From assembly GCA_011109175.1 (NCBI GenBank), contig RDEW01000010.1:355837-419836 (forward strand): a stretch of DNA of 64,000 nucleotides. The letters run 5' to 3'. The DNA comes from Dicyema japonicum. Taxonomy: Eukaryota > Dicyemida > Rhombozoa > Dicyemidae. Positions 61,060 to 64,000 of this stretch are shown piece after piece. The notes below the pieces were generated by a model. It did no database searches, was not told the origin of the DNA, and worked only from the letters and a program-made list of their open reading frames with translations. Positions within the stretch are counted from its first letter, which is position 1, and the number at the start of each line of letters is the position of its first letter. Made by a program: the position numbers and the translations under genes.

Positions 61060-62420
61060 GAAAAGTTAGCTTCCGCTCTGCGCGGTTGTTCCCTCTCAGA
61101 ATTGCGAGCAAAATTCGCTCAAACAGACAGCGGCGTTCGCGGAGATCTCCAGTGCATAAGGTGATCTGGTTTCCAAGACGTCCGAAAAACTCGAGTGTAG
61201 AGGGGGAGTAGGATCCGGAAGTCTCCATAGCAAGGGGAACAAATTGGACATTATCGGAAGGTCGCCGTATTTTTCGAGTTTGGTCTTTCCCCCTTTAGGG
61301 CTGCAGAGCAGGCCCTTTAAACACACTCGTGGAGATTGTTCGGGGTGTCCAAACAAGTGGTTTCCCGGGCTCAAAGGGAGATATGGTCATCCCGTCCGAT
61401 CGTTTCTTGTCACTTCTGCATAACCCGACCGGTTCAAGAATTGCCGAGTATCTAGCAGCATCCATAGCCCGCTTGACAATCTCATTCAGAGCCTTGTGCC
61501 TTGGAGATCTGCCAGCGCTACTCTTGCAGGCGAGAGGGTGCAGGGGATAGCAGTCTATTAGGATGCCACATCGGCACGAGTGAGGTACATATACTTTCAG
61601 TCCAAGCCGCAGAGAAATACCACTTCTAACGCATTCATTATCCCAGAAAGGTGCCCAGGCTCCATTTGGGATGGCGTTTAGCCAAGCTCGCTCTCAGGGG
61701 AAGCCCCCGAAAGCAAACAAGCGCGTCGTGATTGATTGATTCCAGTAGGAGTCCAAATGATTTCCAGCACAATAAATTGTCCAGGTTTCACTGGCAGTCT
61801 TGTGAAGGAGGCAGGGGGAGGTTGGTGGCATTACAGGCTTCTCTTGGTCAATTGAGAATTCGGGTAAGGAGTGTAGAATCCTCCTGACCAAAGGTTCGCA
61901 GGCCGTGAGTGAAAACAGATGTGCAGGAAGTGAGACTTACAAAGTACGACGGATTCCAAGACTTCCAAATCTAACTGGAGTGTAGCTTGCTTCCATGTTT
62001 CATCGTCGAATTTGACATTAAATATTTGCTCCGTCGAGCTGAGGAAAGACAAATAAAAGTGCTTAAACTGCTCCAGTTGGGAATAGTACGGGGCTGTCCT
62101 GAGTAAATAGGCGATTCTCTGAATGTTAAGACTTCTTTTCATGAGGAATAGTGCTGAGTGTGAGTCAAAAAGCTGTAATCTGTCCAGCGATTCGCATAGG
62201 AGTTGTTTTTTGTCAAGGAAGACATGCTTCATCGCATTCCTAGTGATCGGTGATCCAAGAAAAATCAATTCGTTTTCAGGGGTCGAAATCCCACCAGGAA
62301 ACAAGGAGTAAAATTTTGGAACAATTGAAGATAAGTCATCGTCAGCAAGACCACAGTTTGTTATTTCACATTTCGTTGTATTCAACTCAAGACCCACCTC
62401 AGACAACGCGGGTATGAGTC
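61060..62420 (-). mobile_element. RLE-type retrotransposon, RT end through nuclease and tail
   Basis: From 62406 downwards: EVGLELNTTKCEITNCGL (end of RT palm/thumb), a long connector (QIFNVKFDDETWKQATLQLD). Then a nuclease part with DTKDLHPLACK, SPRHKALNEIVKRA and SDGMTISPFEPGKPLVW. Finally VQFVPLAMETSGSYSPSTLEF, LGNQI and FERILLAILRGNNRAE. The H...C and (R/S)DG motifs resemble the restriction-like endonuclease of R2/NeSL-type elements (PD-(D/E)XK family). Several frame breaks are present. Confidence 0.8.
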
Positions 62421-62529
62421 AATTGGACAGAATAATTCAAGAATCCACGAAGCCGAGGAATGACAAGTCTCAATGGGTAAAGCGGATCACCAACATTAGT
62501 TTCTAAGAAAATATCTTAATAAAAAAGTT

Positions 62530-62880
62530 ATTCAGTTCAACTGTTCACCAAAACATGCGTATTTCTTCAACTTTAGGATCTCACCCTTTTCCGAAGCAGA
62601 GCCTGGATTAGTTGACGTCATAACAAGGTTAGAAAGAGAGAGGCTATCCACAGTGGCGTCCCAGGAAAGGTATCTACCGCTTTCCAATGGAAAGAGAGTA
62701 GTTCCGTCCGGTCTTCGGTTGGCCGGGTCAAGTCCGAGCGGCTCCAATTGGACAGGAAATCCATCAGCCTCAAGTCCCCATGCAATAACTCCGTTGATTG
62801 CGGCGTGTCTTGAACTCCTTCCAGCACTCTTCAGGTAGGATAGAGCGTGAAGACCTTTCGCGTCGACCATTTTGTTAGTT
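62530..62880 (-). mobile_element. RLE-type retrotransposon, endonuclease domain fragment
   Basis: One open minus-strand frame (62870-62532): DAKGLHALSYLKSAGRSSRH, AINGVIAWGLEADGFPVQLE, then RPDGTTLFPLESGRYLSWD. It carries the nuclease signature (…H…RH…RPDG…WD.T) intact, including the acidic residues expected for metal binding, and stops soon after. It is a separate copy from the one at 61.06-62.42 kb because it repeats the same domain upstream of that copy's RT end. Confidence 0.8.
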
Positions 62881-63203
62881 TTTGCATTAACTGCTTTTAT
62901 TGGTCGTTCAATTATCTATTTCGCCGATCAAGATGATTTGAAAAAATAAAACTAAACACCCTCATTGAATATGCCACAGTAGAACATAGAGTAGCTTTTT
63001 ATGATACATAAAGATTAAGAGAGTCTGGACGATAGCTTGGGGATTGTACCATATTACCAACCAAACTATATGATAGTCACTCAGTAAGGGAAAGAGGACA
63101 CAAGACAACCAATGAATCCGACAACTTAAATAAAACAGGATTTATTTGGGAAAATATACAAAATAGCATATTTAGTAGAAAAAATATACTCAACAAAGAA
63201 AGA
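62881..63203. other. Spacer, nothing recognised
   Basis: AT-rich 3' flank of the HMG-box gene; short frames only. Confidence 0.35.
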
Positions 63204-64000
63204 TCACGATCCCGTATACTTGATAAACTCCAATGCTACGTCAACATACTCCTAAAAATCAAACAGACATCACCAACCTTTTTCTCTGCCGCACTAAGAG
63301 TCCTCCATCCAAAATGACTCCTCCACAAGGAGGTAAAAGGAAAAGTAGGCAAATGGACATAAAAATACAAACTCAGACCAAATAGCTGGTCAACGTCCAC
63401 CACATTAAAAATCTTTATGGAAAGCAGTTCAGCCAGCATTCTGCTCCTTTCTAACCTCTGATCCTTATTCAGAGCTCCGCGTGGGACTAAAGTAAACAAC
63501 CCAGAAAAACCAATGTGAAAATTCCCGAGGGAAATCATCTTAAAGACCCACTCGGCCTGTTTCAGACTCAGACTGTTTTTTAGCTGCTCACTGGCACGAC
63601 TGAAGGCTACCTTTTCGGCATTGTTGAGTTTCTTAAAGGAATTCATAGAAGATTTAATGGACATCTTAGCAATCAGAATCAAACTACGTTTGGTTTGGTG
63701 GATAAATTGTCTAGAATGAAGAGATTCATCGGTTTGTAGTTAGAAGGCGGTTTGTCGTACTCTTTTTGGAGTTTCCTTATTAAAGATTGAGTATTCTTTT
63801 CAATTATTTTCTTTGGTCGGAACGATACTGGGTAATTCTCAGACATAACTTCATATTCCATCTCCCCTTTTAGGTGGGCCTTTAAGAACTTCTACAAAAT
63901 TATTTTAGCCGTTTTACAAGGTGAATTCCTGGATCGAGTAGATTCCAATCGTTGCGACATCTTTCAGCAAATTCGACGAGGTTTATTGGTTGTAAATCTT
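63204..64000 (-). CDS. UBF-like multi-HMG-box protein (3' part)
   Basis: The gene enters at the right edge and ends at TGA 63204. Spliced over introns of 26 nt (63892-63917 approx.), 23 nt (63673-63695 approx.), 24 nt and 26 nt, it reads CRNDWNLLDPGIHLKFLKAH, GEMEYEVM, KPPSNYKPMNLFILDNL, FKKLNNAEKVAFSRASEQLK, then RTLSAAEKK joined to EYVDVALEFIKYTGS. The pattern of repeated HMG boxes ('W..L....K..W/F...A.....EYE.iM' followed by 'KPP.N.Y.L') matches the spacing in UBF/UBTF, which opens rDNA for RNA polymerase I. The 5' part lies outside the window. One join (around 63340) is unresolved. Another HMG-box family is possible. Confidence 0.55.

Noticed and set aside
1-64000. Myxozoan or orthonectid origin
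   Set aside because: Both are reduced animals, but introns of about 24 nt fit published dicyemid data better. I keep this as the main alternative.
1-64000. Prokaryotic operon, CRISPR array or phage
   Set aside because: Spliced metazoan genes and non-LTR elements dominate. The only short-period array (53.8 kb) lacks the repeat/spacer structure of CRISPR.

Overview
The window is nuclear DNA of an animal, and the best inference is a dicyemid mesozoan (Dicyema-like). The recognisable genes are metazoan: an ETS transcription factor, a TGF-beta-family ligand, CEP97, IFT46, and others. Wherever I could splice a gene by hand, the introns are extraordinarily short, mostly 22 to 28 nt with GT...AG ends. 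Introns averaging about 26 nt are the published hallmark of dicyemids. The organism assignment is inference from intron size and gene content, not from a database match.

Genes in order: an unrecognised spliced frame (3.4-3.8 kb, +); an ETS-domain protein (6.9-7.4 kb, +); IFT46 (10.9-12.0 kb, -); the oligosaccharyltransferase subunit OST48/DDOST (12.6-14.2 kb, -); a complete P4-ATPase lipid flippase (16.5-20.2 kb, +); a SPOC-domain protein (26.4-27.5 kb, +); a CEP97-like centriolar protein with a C-terminal FN3-like domain (31.2-33.4 kb, +); CHMP4/Snf7 (37.9-38.6 kb, -); a compact TGF-beta ligand (45.5-46.0 kb, -); an SLC7 cationic amino-acid transporter (54.2-56.1 kb, +); GTF2F2/RAP30 (59.1-60.0 kb, +); and the 3' part of a UBF-like multi-HMG-box protein (63.2-64.0 kb, -). 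They are ordinary housekeeping, ciliary or centrosomal, and signalling genes with no operon logic.

The space between genes is packed with dead transposable elements. (1) An RLE-type non-LTR retrotransposon, with PHD-like finger, RT, PD-(D/E)XK-type endonuclease and a conserved C-terminal tail, is present as about ten fragments. (2) Several APE-type LINEs occur; one starts with a 2A-like motif (GDVETNPG) and one has a CCHC ORF1. (3) Two SINE families each share their 3' end with a resident LINE. (4) DNA transposons are represented by Tigger/pogo and Tc1/IS630-like transposase remnants and a hAT-like MITE with an 8-bp target duplication.

Pieces of host genes have also been copied: a start-less CHMP4 fragment lies at 48.3 kb and a decayed copy of the 3' part of the TGF-beta gene plus its flank at 56.7 kb.

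Assembly quality matters here. Single N bases at 4381, 6723, 14809 and 24101 each sit between near-identical direct repeats, so they are probably unmerged contig overlaps. A 516-base N run (21763-22278) interrupts a retroelement. Single-base frame breaks in DDOST and SLC7 may be sequencing errors.
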